The notes under the pieces are model-generated. The model was not told the DNA's origin. It searched no databases and was given only the letters and a program-made list of their open reading frames with translations. Position numbers and translations under genes: made by a program. Shown piece after piece: positions 10,325 to 22,930 of a stretch of 64,000 nucleotides of DNA. The stretch comes from Circinella minor (lineage: Eukaryota; Mucoromycota; Mucoromycetes; Mucorales; Lichtheimiaceae), in assembly GCA_016758965.1 (NCBI GenBank), contig JAEPRB010000213.1, forward strand, positions 1-64,000. Direction: 5' to 3'. The number at the start of each line of letters is the position of its first letter. The first letter of the stretch is position 1.

Positions 10325-13039
10325 ATGATATCCCTGACCACTTTTTTGACAATCTACTTACTTGGTGGAGTGACATTTCTACCTGTATTACTACTGGTCA
10401 TATTTTACTTGTATAGTATTGATCCTCAAGAAGCACTCCAATCGACGACAAATAACAACAATAAAAGCATTTACCCAAAAGAAGAATATAAAGATTGTGA
10501 TTACGATCAAGGAAAAACTGGCTGGATCCGTTTTACAAATCAGCACGATGCAACAATCAACTCTGGCAGGTTAATGACAACGCCTGGTTCTAATGCACAC
10601 CATCACCACGGCAATAATAGCAGTAGCAACGGTATTTACAGTAGCAATACTAGTAGTAGTAGTAGCATTAGTGGTAGCAATAATGGGAGCTCTTCAAAAA
10701 AATTTAAAGACTTATGTTATGGTGTTCTTAAACACGGCACATTATTTATCTACGAGTCCGATAAAATGCTCGAGTGTAAAATGATTATACCTGTACATGA
10801 CTTCACAGTATCGATATATCCCGAAGGCCGACGCGACCATGAATTATTTAGCAAGTCAACAGCTATTCGGCTCCGTCCTAAACATCTCCGCAAAACAACG
10901 AAAAAACCCAACAAAAATAATCATAATGTCATCAAGTCTAAAACGGATACGAACCTATTGTTGGATAATAATAGTAGTGATGATGATACTAGCAAAAAAG
11001 ATAGTTGGACCTTAGATCAAGATTTTTATTTATACTGTGGCCAATCAATTGACAAGGAAGACTGGTATTTTGCATTAATCAGTGGATCCAATTTTATGGC
11101 CGATTCTCCAACAACGAATTCAAAACAGTTCGATCCAGAAGCTATGCAAGATTTAATCAAGAGTATTCATCATGATCCTTCCACCCGGCAAATGCAATGG
11201 CTCAATGCTATTTTGGGAAGAGTCTTTTTGGGGATGTACAAAACTGACAAGGTTCATAAGTTTTTTGAACAAAAAATCACAAAAAAAGTGAGTAAAATGA
11301 AACGTCCTGTGTTTATTGACGCAATTGCAGTGCATCGAGTTCAAGTGGGTCATGCGATTCCTTATTTGAATAATCCGAAATTGTTGTCACTTTCGATGGA
11401 TGGTAGTTTAACGGCAGAAGCACAAATTGAATATGAGGGTGGTCTGTGCGTGGAAATTGAAACGGGGTTTTTATGGACTTATTCAACCCGAATGAAACCT
11501 ATCCGTGTTAATTTAATATTATCAGTTACATTGAAAAAATTATCGGGTCGATTCATGTTTAAGATCAAGCAAGCTCCTACGAATCGATATTGGATTGGAT
11601 TTTATGAACCACCTGTAATGGATTTGGTGATTAAGCCTATTGTTTCGGATAAACAAATTAAATTGAATGTCGTGACCAATGCTATTGAATCCAGGATTCG
11701 TGAATTGATTGCCGATACTATGGTATTACCCAATATGGATGATTTTATATTTTGTGATTCGGATGGAAAAGGTGGGATTTTTGATGATGAAGTACCGATC
11801 TCACCCATGTCAACAACTCCAGAAGCACCAATACACCCTACACCATCAGCACCAGTGAGTATTAAAAGTGAACCAGGAATCATGAATCAACAACGAACAC
11901 AACATAGTGACGATTCTAAATCTACCATATCAACATCATCACGTCGCTCTTCATCCGCATCATCATCACCAACACCACGAACATCAGAATCCATGCCACC
12001 AGCGGTTCGTCGAACGGATTCAGCAAAATCAGCAGAACATCTTTCATTACAATCCAATAATGAAATCTCCAAATCATCGCCGAATTTACTTTCTGGGGCT
12101 CAAACAGAGTCGGTTAACAAACAATCCATTGAAAGAGGAGGAGGGGGCGAGACTGCATCACTTGTATCTCAAGATTCTAGCGACTCAAATTCATCATCAA
12201 CACCTACATCATCTATTCGATGGCCAAGTTCCATGAATCTAAGAAGAAAAAAGAAAACCTCGTCAGATACTGCATCAATTATATCAACCACTGGTAAGAA
12301 TGATGATGATAGTAGTAGTATCTACCACCATGACGAAGAACATGTATCATCATCAGCACAATCAGTACGTTCAGTTGGATCCACTCGACGTGGCTTTTTA
12401 TCCAAATTAAAATCCGAAATTACTGAAGAAATGCGTTCAGGGGACCGAAAACCATTGTACCAAAAAGCAGAACATATATGGCAAAGGAGTAAAGAAGTAA
12501 CTCGAGAATATCAGAAACAGCAACAGGATGAAAGGGAACAAGCGGAGAGAGAAGAAGCTACATCAGTAGAACAAGAGGATCATCAATTACATTATCAAGA
12601 ACAACAGGAGCAACCAAAAAAAGAAGTGATCACCATGGATAGTAATGAAACCAATATTTCTAAACAACAGCAACAGGAGAATGAAAAAGTCGTACCAGTA
12701 GAAGAGAACCCTTCCCGGATTAGTAAAAAACCTCCAGCACCACCACGACCTGCTCGACGACGACCATCATCTACAAAGGAAGAGGACAGGCCTCCACTTC
12801 CTCCACGTTCGCCTATCGATAACAATAACAATTCCAATGATCATAACAATGATAACATCAACAATAACAACAATATAGAACAATCTTCCATTTATTCATC
12901 ATTTGAACCTCCAATCATAACAAAAATTCCTCCACCACCGCCACCAAGAAAAGCTCCCCCATCTTTACCACCACGTGAATTCCCAAAATCCTCTGAAGAT
13001 TCTCAAGTCAATTCAGCCATTTTTACCAAAGAACAATAA
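10325..13039 (+). CDS. SMP-domain lipid-transfer protein, Nvj2/TEX2-like
   Basis: Intronless, 904 aa from ATG 10325. The open frame extends upstream only through a CT-rich tract, so this first ATG is preferred. Residues about 3-30 form a membrane anchor (FLTIYLLGGVTFLPVLLLVI). Residues about 40-255 look like a PH-like domain interrupted by Ser/Asn/His-rich inserts. Residues about 270-475 are an SMP domain, with RQMQWLNAILGRVFLGMYKT at its start and the IRELIADTMVLPNMDDF end. The remaining half is disordered: Ser-rich, a Gln/Glu-rich helix (KAEHIWQRSKEVTREYQKQQ), Asn repeats and three proline-rich SH3-ligand-like motifs (PPAPPRPARR, PPLPPRSP, IPPPPPPRK). In yeast and animals this architecture (TM-PH-SMP) belongs to ER proteins that move lipids at contact sites with vacuole, Golgi or lysosome. 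The same role is inferred here. Confidence 0.9.
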   Translation: MISLTTFLTIYLLGGVTFLPVLLLVIFYLYSIDPQEALQSTTNNNNKSIYPKEEYKDCDYDQGKTGWIRFTNQHDATINSGRLMTTPGSNAHHHHGNNSSSNGIYSSNTSSSSSISGSNNGSSSKKFKDLCYGVLKHGTLFIYESDKMLECKMIIPVHDFTVSIYPEGRRDHELFSKSTAIRLRPKHLRKTTKKPNKNNHNVIKSKTDTNLLLDNNSSDDDTSKKDSWTLDQDFYLYCGQSIDKEDWYFALISGSNFMADSPTTNSKQFDPEAMQDLIKSIHHDPSTRQMQWLNAILGRVFLGMYKTDKVHKFFEQKITKKVSKMKRPVFIDAIAVHRVQVGHAIPYLNNPKLLSLSMDGSLTAEAQIEYEGGLCVEIETGFLWTYSTRMKPIRVNLILSVTLKKLSGRFMFKIKQAPTNRYWIGFYEPPVMDLVIKPIVSDKQIKLNVVTNAIESRIRELIADTMVLPNMDDFIFCDSDGKGGIFDDEVPISPMSTTPEAPIHPTPSAPVSIKSEPGIMNQQRTQHSDDSKSTISTSSRRSSSASSSPTPRTSESMPPAVRRTDSAKSAEHLSLQSNNEISKSSPNLLSGAQTESVNKQSIERGGGGETASLVSQDSSDSNSSSTPTSSIRWPSSMNLRRKKKTSSDTASIISTTGKNDDDSSSIYHHDEEHVSSSAQSVRSVGSTRRGFLSKLKSEITEEMRSGDRKPLYQKAEHIWQRSKEVTREYQKQQQDEREQAEREEATSVEQEDHQLHYQEQQEQPKKEVITMDSNETNISKQQQQENEKVVPVEENPSRISKKPPAPPRPARRRPSSTKEEDRPPLPPRSPIDNNNNSNDHNNDNINNNNNIEQSSIYSSFEPPIITKIPPPPPPRKAPPSLPPREFPKSSEDSQVNSAIFTKEQ

Positions 13040-13895
13040 TAAATAAAAGAAATACTATTTTTTTTCTTCTACCACATTCTTTTCCTTAATTCACATCCTT
13101 TTTTTCTTATCTTGAAAAGAACATTAATGAAAAAACAAATACCACCATTATAAAAATTATATTTCGAATTGTCAACAAAAGAAGAGTATTCAAAGAAAAT
13201 GTATATAAACTTACTGCTGTAAGGCCTTAAAAAATAATAAAATGACAAACAAAGTACTTTGTCTTTACATACAACAGCTATGTTAATCTTATTTCAACAT
13301 GTACGACATGATTATTTTTATTTACTTATTAAAAAAAGAATACACACATACCTTATATATGTAAAGTATATTTGTTTTACGCTTGGTAAATGGATTTATG
13401 CAGATACTGTAGAAAAAAATACGATCACATGGTTCATCTTGGATTCAGAAATAGATGGAAGAGTTTTCATGCTAACCTTATAGTTATATATATATCCAAA
13501 TCAATCATATTAATAGTTTTGCAAAATGTCAGTGTGGAAACCTTTACATCATAGTGGAAGATGATCCATTCATTCGTTCGTTCTAAACTCTGATATCTAT
13601 TAAAATATACATATATATTCAGTAAGGAATTATTTGCCCTGTTTAACAAAATGACCATCAACATCCATATATGTAACTTTAAATAGCATAAAAGTGGGGT
13701 TTTATTCCTTTTTAATGTCCTACCATTTGGTAGATTTGCTTGTACCTCTTAATAATAAAAGAGATTGATAATCATAATAAAACACTATACGCACAAGTTT
13801 ATTTTTCGTATTTTTTTCATATTTTCTATACAACTTTTTTATTTTTGACCGATTTCGGTGTATGTTATAAATGTGTCATGAATGCGTGGGATAAT
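13040..13895. other. Convergent spacer between SMP gene and PheRS beta
   Basis: Tail-to-tail 3' flanks of the two genes, AT-rich, without a conserved-looking frame, RNA or repeat that I can support. Confidence 0.5.
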
Positions 13896-16520
13896 TTAAA
13901 CAAAAGGTTCAAGGTTGAATTCGAGGACAGTGGTAGGAAGATTCAATTCGAAGTTTTCAAGTACAGTAGGATGAAGTACACCGAATGAACCGATCATTAA
14001 TTCCTTACGTTCACCTTCTTCAGTTAAATAACGCAAATAAATATCTGCGGAACGACCAGGGAAATATGTTTTGTCTATATGAAATAATGATAATAATAAT
14101 AATAATGCACAAATCAATATACAATATAAAATATTTATCCATTTCTACTCTTTTTTTTAAAAAAAAGAAAAACACTTACGTTCAGATTCAATAATCCAGT
14201 AACCCAAATCCTTGCTTGTTTTAGAAATAAGCTTAGTGTTCAACATTTCCATCAAACGGTTAAGCAAACCATGAATAACTTCGAAACCAGAAGTCTTTGA
14301 CATGTAAGCAGCACATACATGACGTTCATTACGGGTTCTACGTTCACGTGTTTCATCCTTGAAACCAACATCTGATACTTCAAAGACCTTAAGAGGCAAG
14401 GGCAATTTCTTGTTGTTATTAATGGTCTTGAGTACACCAGGCAAAAGTGATGTACGAACCACTTGGTATTCGATAGTCTTGGGGTTAGCTAATTTAATAG
14501 CTGTTGTGTTATCATCGACACGGTTCAAGAATTTGAAGTTTTCGTCATGAGAACAAAGAATAAGGGGAGCCACTTCAGTGAAACCACACATAGCTAATTC
14601 ACGACGAGCATGGTCAGAGAGTTTGTTACATGGTAAAGCAGATGCAAATGTGGAAACAGCAGGCATTTTTTTAGGTAAGTTATCATAACCATATGAAATA
14701 CAAACATCTTCCATAATATCAGCAGCGTGCAAAATGTCCCAACGGGTAGGTGGGACGTCGACAAGAATCTCATTGGCGTTTTCAGGGTTGACGTTGGCAC
14801 CTAAACTCATTTTTTCCAATAATCCACAGATTTCATCACCCTTTAATTCAAGAGCAGTACATGAGTTAATGTAGTCGACATTAGCAGTGGCGCGCCATGG
14901 TTGAACCTTGGGTGTTTGCTTGACAGTACCATCAGGATATACAATTTCTACTGGTTCAACACTAATAGTACAGTTAGTAACTATGCTATCTTCACCTCTT
15001 TCTATCTCTCTCTCACACACACAAATATACATTATCCATTTTATATAAAGTTTTAATAAACTTACGTGAAGGGGTCAGCACAGTATTGAGAGAACATAGC
15101 AACCAAAGTGTTCAAGACAATATTAGCCTTATGTTCATCTGTTGCTGTGATTTCAATGAAAACATTCTTGGTGGACAACTTGATTTTGGAGTGTTCAGAG
15201 TTAATGATAGGAGGAAGCGAACAGACAGTGCGGTTAGCATCATATACAACAGGATAGACAGGGGAATCGCGGATGATGTGAAGGAAACGACCCAAATGCT
15301 TGTCATTCTATGTAAAATTAAATATCCCATCAGTTATCATTAATATTATCACTAGTGTCAAGTTCATCGGCTATCCAACTTTTTTTTTAATTCCACGACC
15401 TCTATATTTCCATACCTCATATAACTCCATCAAAGAATCACCATCGACTTCGACAGTTTGATTGAGTGGAACAAACTTAATGTCCTTATGTGGTAATGCT
15501 TCGTATGTGAAAGGACCTTGGATGGTATCAAGATCGTGAGTACCCATGGAGGCAAGAGTACGCTTTCTAAAACAATTGCTTAGTATTTGCTAATCACTTT
15601 TTCCCTCCTTTTTTTTTATCCACCTCAATCCCAATATGCTATTATATCCAATAACTGCAATTTCGAAAATGTATTTACCGACAAATGTTGTTGTGCAACT
15701 TATCTTGAAGATCAATGAAACTATCATAAGCTTCTTGAGTAAATGTAATATCACGAAGAATAGCAGCAACGATTGCTGGACGAATTTGAGCGGTCTATAC
15801 ATACAAAATTTACCATACTATTAATTACACTCATATATAATTCACTACCACCCCTCCTTTACTCCTGAATTCAATCTATAAATATAAACTATATATTTTA
15901 CCTCTGGCTTAACAATAACTTGTTGCAATTTACCGCTGGCAGGTTTAACAAGCTTATACTGTGGAGGCTTACATCTACCTTCATACACACGCAAAGCTTG
16001 AGCGAGACCTTCTTGACACAACAAATCGTATCTATATGCGCATAAGTTTCCCAATGTCCAATTTTTATTTAGTTGTTACTTCTCTCTTTTCCTCTTCTCT
16101 CCAAATCCTCATTATTATTAAATTGATAATAACCTGTTGGCTGGGATATCAATCTTCAATTGTGCACGTTCACCGGGAACCTTTTCCGATTCATCCTTTT
16201 CTGAAGTCTAATAATATAAAAGAAGAAAATTGTAAGAATCATAATGCTATTTTCTTCATTAAATAGAAACTAAACATACGTCTTCTTCAAGTTCGATACC
16301 GAAACGGAAACAGAGTTCATTGAACTCTTCATTTGCTGATAAATTGATAAAGTTGTCAAATTGACAATTTTAGTAAAAAAATATATACATATATAAAAAG
16401 AATGAAATCATTTAATAACGCATAATGAAGTGAATTTTGTAATAGAATAAAATAAAACTCACTGTATTCCTTTTCTAATGCCTCGAAAAGAAGCTGTTTA
16501 TCGACGGTAACGGTAGGCAT
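13896..16520 (-). CDS. FRS1: Cytosolic phenylalanyl-tRNA synthetase beta subunit
   Basis: Nine exons in coding order: 16463-16520, 16280-16335, 16134-16207, 15902-16031, 15679-15794, 15416-15566, 15066-15307, 14180-14985 and 13896-14074. They sum to 1,812 nt (603 aa), every junction in phase, matching the usual eukaryotic beta-chain length near 590. The N terminus [19 protein letters not shown] and the next exon [19 protein letters not shown] are the family's typical opening. Other recognisable blocks are [19 protein letters not shown], the B5-like part with [19 protein letters not shown] followed by [13 protein letters not shown], and the C-terminal [20 protein letters not shown] and [17 protein letters not shown]. 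The beta chain pairs with the alpha chain as an (alpha-beta)2 enzyme that charges tRNA-Phe. Confidence 0.96.
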
Positions 16521-18002
16521 GAGGCGTGTTTCAAGGGCAACTTAAGCTCGTGTTCTATGTCTGACACTTAAAAAGAGAGACCTATTATAGGAAGATCTTA
16601 CACTCAAATGTGTGGCTTGGTTATGAATCATTTCGATTTCTGTTTATCATCATCAATTATGACAAGTTTTTAAAGTTTGTTGCGTAGTCACCATACATAA
16701 AAGAAATGGAAATACAAAAATCCTTTTATTAAAACTCTTCATAATACAAAATGCAAATATTAATATCATACGTTATTCAGATATTATAAATATATATTTT
16801 TTAAATATTTGAGAAGATAATTAGATAATGTTTAAATGAAAGTTAGATAGCGATTGTAATAGCGCACGGATCATTCTTCGCCATCATCCTTTTTCGTGCT
16901 ACCTATATATATATCATCAATATAAGAACATTTGTCTTATTTAATCGAGAAATTACTATTTAATCACAGTATATAAGCGTTTGACAAACAGCTCTTCGAT
17001 TTTTTCTTTTTTCTTAAAAAATATAATCATCACCAATTATAATAATCTTATCCTCTTGATATGTTCATCAAAATAGCATTGTTCTAGTACTTGGACTCTA
17101 TTTTTTATTGATAATCAAAGCAAGTTTATTTTCATCGCTGTCATCTCGCACTGTATATCGTATATCATTATTGTTGGTAGTGTTTATTTATTTTTATATT
17201 ATTCTGAATATATGAAAAGTACTCATCAAAGGTGTTAGGAGCTGTGCACTCCTAATCCGTTTACAAATGCTTCGATGTTTATGTTGCTGTTAATATCTGG
17301 TACTACTGGTGTGGACAGGGGCATTAATCACAATAGCAAAAAGCCCATATTTTTGCTAAATACAGTTTCATATAATCTAATTAAAAAACACAACCGAGTA
17401 TCCATTGGACAACATCAGTACGTATTAGATTATATAGGTCACTAATAAACAACAAACACTGAATGTGACACATTTGTTGTTATGCTCATGTGCATTTTTA
17501 TTTGTTTCTATTACCCAATGTCTGCATTATTACTGCACAAGAATCAATAAGCTCAAGTGCGCTTTGCCTGACCCAGAACAATAACCTTGAATGCGGTTAG
17601 CAGTACTGTAGTTTTTATATTTTTTTTCGTCTTCTTTACCGTTTGGTATGTTTTAAAATTATCACACACTATTGCTTTGAAATAATTGTTGAAGATGAAC
17701 TAGCAATTACTGTATAAATAATCTATAGCTACATTACTCCCACCCCATTTTAAAAATTTTATCGCTTATATAAGTGGGTTTTTTTCGATCTACTTCAATG
17801 TTTGTTAATCTAATATAGCCAAAGCACATAAAAACTATACCAGCAAAGTCACTTATTTATACTCGATTATTAATTAAAAATTTTGTATTGTCGCAAAAAT
17901 AAATCAAAAGTTATATTGTTCACATAATGCGACAATATATACGTAAAATAAAATAATATTATTATTATTTAGCTATGACTATCCAGATTTAATATTCTTC
18001 TG
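16521..18002. other. Spacer between PheRS beta and kelch gene A
   Basis: AT-rich, no supported gene. There is a 21-bp perfect palindrome (TTAGGAG-7 nt-CTCCTAA) at 17234-17254. The last 110 nt (from about 17890) resemble the 3' flank of kelch gene B at about 25090-25207 and belong to the segmental duplication. Confidence 0.5.
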
Positions 18003-21000
18003 TTATTTGTTTCGGTGGTGTTCGCTTTCGATGTTATTATTTTCCACCATGTCATTTTCAGGATTATTGCTATTTGTGGCACTACTGTTAGATACAAGAG
18101 CAACACTATCGCTCGACGTAGTATTGTGGTAACCAGTGTGTACTCTAGTTCTTCGGAACAGATTTTGAAAGGTTCGCACTTGTGGAAAGCTGATAGAATG
18201 ATGTTGTTGATTCATTGATCCTTCTGGTTGCTTGATAGAAATATCAACTTTTTTAAAGACTTCGTCGTCTACATAGTATGATCTGAATAAATGTTCGAGT
18301 AATTGTGTGCGCTCTTGTATTAACTCTATCTGTCTTGCTTGTTCTTGAATTGTTCCAAAGCAGTTTTGACAATTACTGTTGCATTGTGTCAAATTTTCTT
18401 CGACGTTTAGTACTGTAAATTGTTTTCTCTCATTGCTTGGTTCAATTTTTGTGCTGTTGCTGTTGTTGCTGTTGCTGTCACAATTACGGCTGTATGTAAG
18501 ATTGGGGATATCATCTTCTTGGTTTTCATTCTGTTCTTCCGGTGTTCCCTGTTTTTGCATATTATTATACAACAAAGGCTCATGCCTTGAATGTACTGGA
18601 TTTACCAAAGGTACTGGAGACTTATATTTTCCGAATCGATCTTTAAGACCGCGATCAATTGAACGTTTCATACGACCAAATGACCAATGATGGATAATTC
18701 CAAACGGAGATTGTGGCCGGTAACCAAATACGGCTGCTTGAATTGCTGTAATGATACCATAAAGACCACCGACAAACCCAAGAGCATTCATTAAAGAATA
18801 AATCTTTTGTCCTCGATGCACAACGGTTATGAAACTAGCCGGAGATAACGTGATCGACCCAATCATAGTTTCAGAAAAGACAGGTCTGTCATGTTTCTGA
18901 AACGTCGTCGTGATGTGTGGTATTGATTTATATTGAGATGCAAATCCAAAATAATTCCATCCTGAGAGAATTAATGTTTCTGTTCGTTCGAACTGATAGT
19001 CTACATTAGCATACTCATTTGGCTCTAAATAATCTTGTGTTACTCGGAACGCATCTTCTAACATCCATTCTCCAATTTCTTTATCACTGAATAGAGGCAT
19101 ATGCTGAGCAAAGTAAACATTTCGATTAGGATCCCGTTCTGGATGGTAAAAAGAAATATAAATTTTCCCAGTTTCGCTTCTATTTAAGACACGAAATATA
19201 ATGTCAATTGATGCTCCGTTGCTTGTTTGTGGGTCTGATAAAGACGAAAATCTTAACGGTACTATGTCCTCATGAAAAGGTTCTCCTCTGAACAAGTAAC
19301 ATTGAGTACTACCCAGATCCCCACCGGGCCTAGGCCTGTGATATGATAGATCAAGCAGTGTTATATAATTAGTGCATGAACTCTCATCACTTTTTGTACA
19401 ACTAATTCGTGGATATGTAGATCCATCTGTAGGGCTTGTTCCAATTGTATATCCTTCTAAGCAGAACCGGATATCTATATTAAACATAAATAGTAAGTAT
19501 CATCGGTTATATGAATAGAAATTATCAACTCTATCACTGCCACTATTTTTCTCAAAATATTCATTATACCTGGAAGCTGTATATCGTTATATATAGGCTC
19601 ATCAAACGTATACGCTGTTTCGGGACTTTCCAACACTTGTATTATAATAAATACAAAAAATGCGATGAAGAAAAAGAACAAAAACAACTTAGAGAAAAGC
19701 CTAGTGGTTTCTGCCCAAAGAGGTTCGCCTGCTCTATAGTTTCGAAAAAGAAAAAACCACATTTATTACTAGACAGTGGTTTAAACTACTTTTTAATGAC
19801 TTCGTAGACTCACCTGGGGTGAATCACTAGATAACGAGATATATTTATGGCTCGTTGCATGTGGTGTTTGAATCGATAAATTATATATATACATATAAGA
19901 CAAGCAAGTCCTCCACAAACAGCACCAATAGCCGAGATAGTAGCCTTACTGATACTAGATGTTGGTTCCTCATTTATCTCATCATACGTAGCTCCAGTTG
20001 TTATATTGTAAACCCACTTTGGTAATGTTTGATCTTGTAGCTCTTCATTAGTACGACTACCTCCATTATCCCCAGTCATATCTGAAAGCTTGAGCACATC
20101 AATGTCAGTAAAAAATCTTGTACCAGCCCCACCTAAATATCATTACGTGCATATGTAAGTATACAAAAATAGAACCTAGAATAATTATTTCTTAACTTGA
20201 ACGTACCAAAGCAAAGTACAGCGTATTCGTTATTAATTCGACCTATAGAAGATCCCGTACGCGCTCGAGGCAGAAGTCCGTCAACAGATGGAGCAGACCA
20301 TATCCATGTATGAGTATCAAGGATCCACAAAACATTATAGTATTCATCATCAACTCCAATAATGCCCAGATTGTCACCTATATATAAAAGGTGAACTAGT
20401 GTGAAAAAAATTTACAGAATACAGAAAGTTTTCGAACCATTGACTATTATGTACCTCCCATGAAATATAAATATCGCCCCTCAGGTCCTATTCTCATTAT
20501 ATTATTTGGTAATCAGTTAGTAACTCGTAATTATAACGAATATTTTAGGTACTCTTGCAGTAGAAATCTACCTACCTAAAACAGCATTTGAATGCACCCG
20601 AGCGACTTCAGGGTTGTTAATTGCACTAGCGTCAAGCGCTTGTAGTTCCCATGAGTCATCGTCAGGGTTGTACACAGCTGACTGATTAAAAATAAAATAA
20701 TCACTAAATTCTGGATCCATTTCATCACTACTATACCATCCACCAACATACACAATACGACTGTCACTATATATAAATAGATTTAGCTGCTTTATAATAA
20801 GCAATATCTTTTATGAATTAAATAAATAAAACCCGACCCATTGTTGAGCATTTACATACGGTAAAGCAGTTGCCGTACCGCCATATAAACCAATTGGTGG
20901 AGTTGTCAGATTTATGAATGTTTGAGCAATAGTATCATATGACCAATGATCCCTAAGTAATGTGAAATTATTCATGCTAGAAATGCCACCATGAATATAT

Positions 21001-21506
21001 ATTAATCCATTTGCTGCCCTGACAGATGTATGCTGTTTCCGATGAGGCGGTACAGAATCAATCCCATCTAGTCCAGACAATGTGGTCCATGTGTTTTGAC
21101 TAAAAGAATACACCTGAGCGCGAATAGAATCCGTGACATTGGGATAATATCCGTCATACCGTCCACCAATGATTGCAACCGAGTCATTATTCGGAAAAAC
21201 TACAGATGTAGGGTATAACACTTCTGGTCCATTTGAATTAACATCTTCATAATGCACTACGCCGTAACTATCGAAGCTGAGTCTTGTAAATTGATTGGAA
21301 AATAAGATGTTTCCAATTTGCCCTCCATATACATACAATGTCTCGTTTATGACAAATCCAGTACTAAAAGCAGGAGTAGGTAGTTTTGAAGTAGTTGACG
21401 GAGTGATAGGGTATTCACAGTGAGTTGTATACAAGGATGACAGTAATATGACAATATTCATTACTATCAACGTATACAAATTTGAGGTTAGAATACGTCT
21501 GTACAT
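18003..21506 (-). CDS. Kelch-repeat, three-transmembrane receptor-like protein A
   Basis: Exons in coding order: 20860-21506, 20576-20766, 20455-20487, 20207-20377, 19814-20132, 19570-19733 and 18003-19474, totalling 2,997 nt (998 aa), in phase. A signal peptide (LIVMNIVILLSSLYTTHC) is followed by five to six kelch blades: VINETLYVYGG, SVAIIGGRYDG, NGLIYIHGG, PDSRIVYVGGW, PEGRYLYFMGG and others, with several N-glycosylation sequons. TM1 is at about 412-434 (AVCGGLACLICIYIIYRF) and TM2 at about 469-488 (FLFFFFIAFFVFIIIQVLES). A second outward-facing domain of about 240 aa with cysteines follows, then TM3 at about 737-757 (NALGFVGGLYGIITAIQAAV) and a conserved GYRPQSPFGIIHHWSFG juxtamembrane segment. 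The cytoplasmic tail is Asn/Ser-rich and includes a helical QARQIELIQERTQLLEHL stretch. The predicted topology is kelch outside and tail inside. The function is unknown. A sensory or adhesion receptor is an inference. Confidence 0.88.
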
Positions 21507-22930
21507 GATTTGAAGCTATAATATACTAGGTAGAATTGTTTTTGTTGTAACAGTCAGAAAAAAAAGTAACAAGTGTAGGAGAGATAAAAAAAAAAGTATT
21601 TGCAATTCAAACAAGAATTAGATGGGCCGTATCAGAAGATCGTGTGGCAAAGCAAAAGTGTTTTAACCACAAACGGTTGTGATGTAACATTTCTTTGGTG
21701 TGAACCAAATAACACATATATCAACAAAGACTGATGAAGCAGTATACAATAGTATAAATATACTATTCAACAAGGAACTTTTGCTTATTTAATATGCGAG
21801 AAAAAGGACTACGTACTGATTATTAAAAATTTATTATTGTATGACATTATATACAAATCAACTTATGATACCAGTGTGGAATGCTACCATAATAGTTTGT
21901 TTGTTTGTTTGTTTTTTGTAGAAATGTAATGAATTGGCTTAAACAGGTGTGTCTGATTCTCGATTTTTGGGAAAGCAGACTTATGTATATCGGAGCGTCT
22001 TTTGAGTAAAGAACATTAAACTTTATTTTTCTATTATGTGCTATTTTAGGCATATTGGCCTTGTTCTAATAATGCAGGGTCGAATTACTAGAATAAGAAC
22101 GATAAGAATAAGCAATGTTCTTTCATTCAAGAATGTTTATTCATCTCAGTAACAATAACAATAATAAGACATGCTCTCTTAGCTGCATTTCTCTTTTTTG
22201 ACTCATTTGCATTTACTCTCTAAATGTTGCGTACTAAAGATAAGTGATTAGATATATTTGTATTTATTCTTAAGCAGATATGCATATTCCACCCTCTTTT
22301 GTATTTTTTCAACATCAACATTTAACTACTACTATTTAGTAAAATTAGTGGCAATAACTACTTTCCAGTGCTGATCTTTTTAATTAATTCTAGCATCTTG
22401 TATAATTACATCGTTATTACTATTGCTTTTAAATTGTCGATAAGCACAATAGCAGTAATACAATAAGCCGTGTAATATGCTTTTTAGGCATAGATTTTGA
22501 CTTTGACAACGCTGGAAATGCGGTTGATTTTCGACTTTTTTTTTTTTTTGTTCTTCAAATAGTAAATTTTAAGAACCACAAACTTTGATGGTGTCTAATA
22601 TTGTTTAGTTTTGGTATTCCTTTATTTTATTCTTCTATTTTATTGACATCAAGTGAATAAATAAAAACAAATATTTGAACGTGATAGACATATCACATGG
22701 GAATAGAGTATATACAAACCATATGGACAGTCAAACCTTTAACATAAATGGAATAACATTAGATCAGAAGTTTCAGTTTAAAATAAAAAGTGTCCCAGCT
22801 ATACTTATCTATAAATTATGGCTTCTTGGATTTTAAAAACAAGTGAAGCTGGATACTCGTTAATACTGGCGTTCAATGAAAGTATTTATTTCTCAGATTA
22901 CTTCATAGTATATTTAATGGTGTATTATAA
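21507..22930. other. 5' flank of kelch gene A, part of the segmental duplication
   Basis: No gene seen. Many blocks match the 5' flank of kelch gene B in the same order, for example GTCTGATTCTCGATTTTTGG (about 21950) with GTCTGATTCCCGATTTTGGG (about 29030), and the stretch around 22550-22770 with 29628-29850. The promoter was therefore duplicated with the gene. Confidence 0.65.

Noticed and set aside
11887..12837. Antisense and alternative frames across the SMP gene tail
   Set aside because: Low-complexity shadows (Ser/His/Asp-rich) of the disordered tail.
17234..17254. 21-bp palindrome TTAGGAG-N7-CTCCTAA as operator or terminator
   Set aside because: Single short palindrome in AT-rich spacer, not placed near a gene start or end in a telling way.
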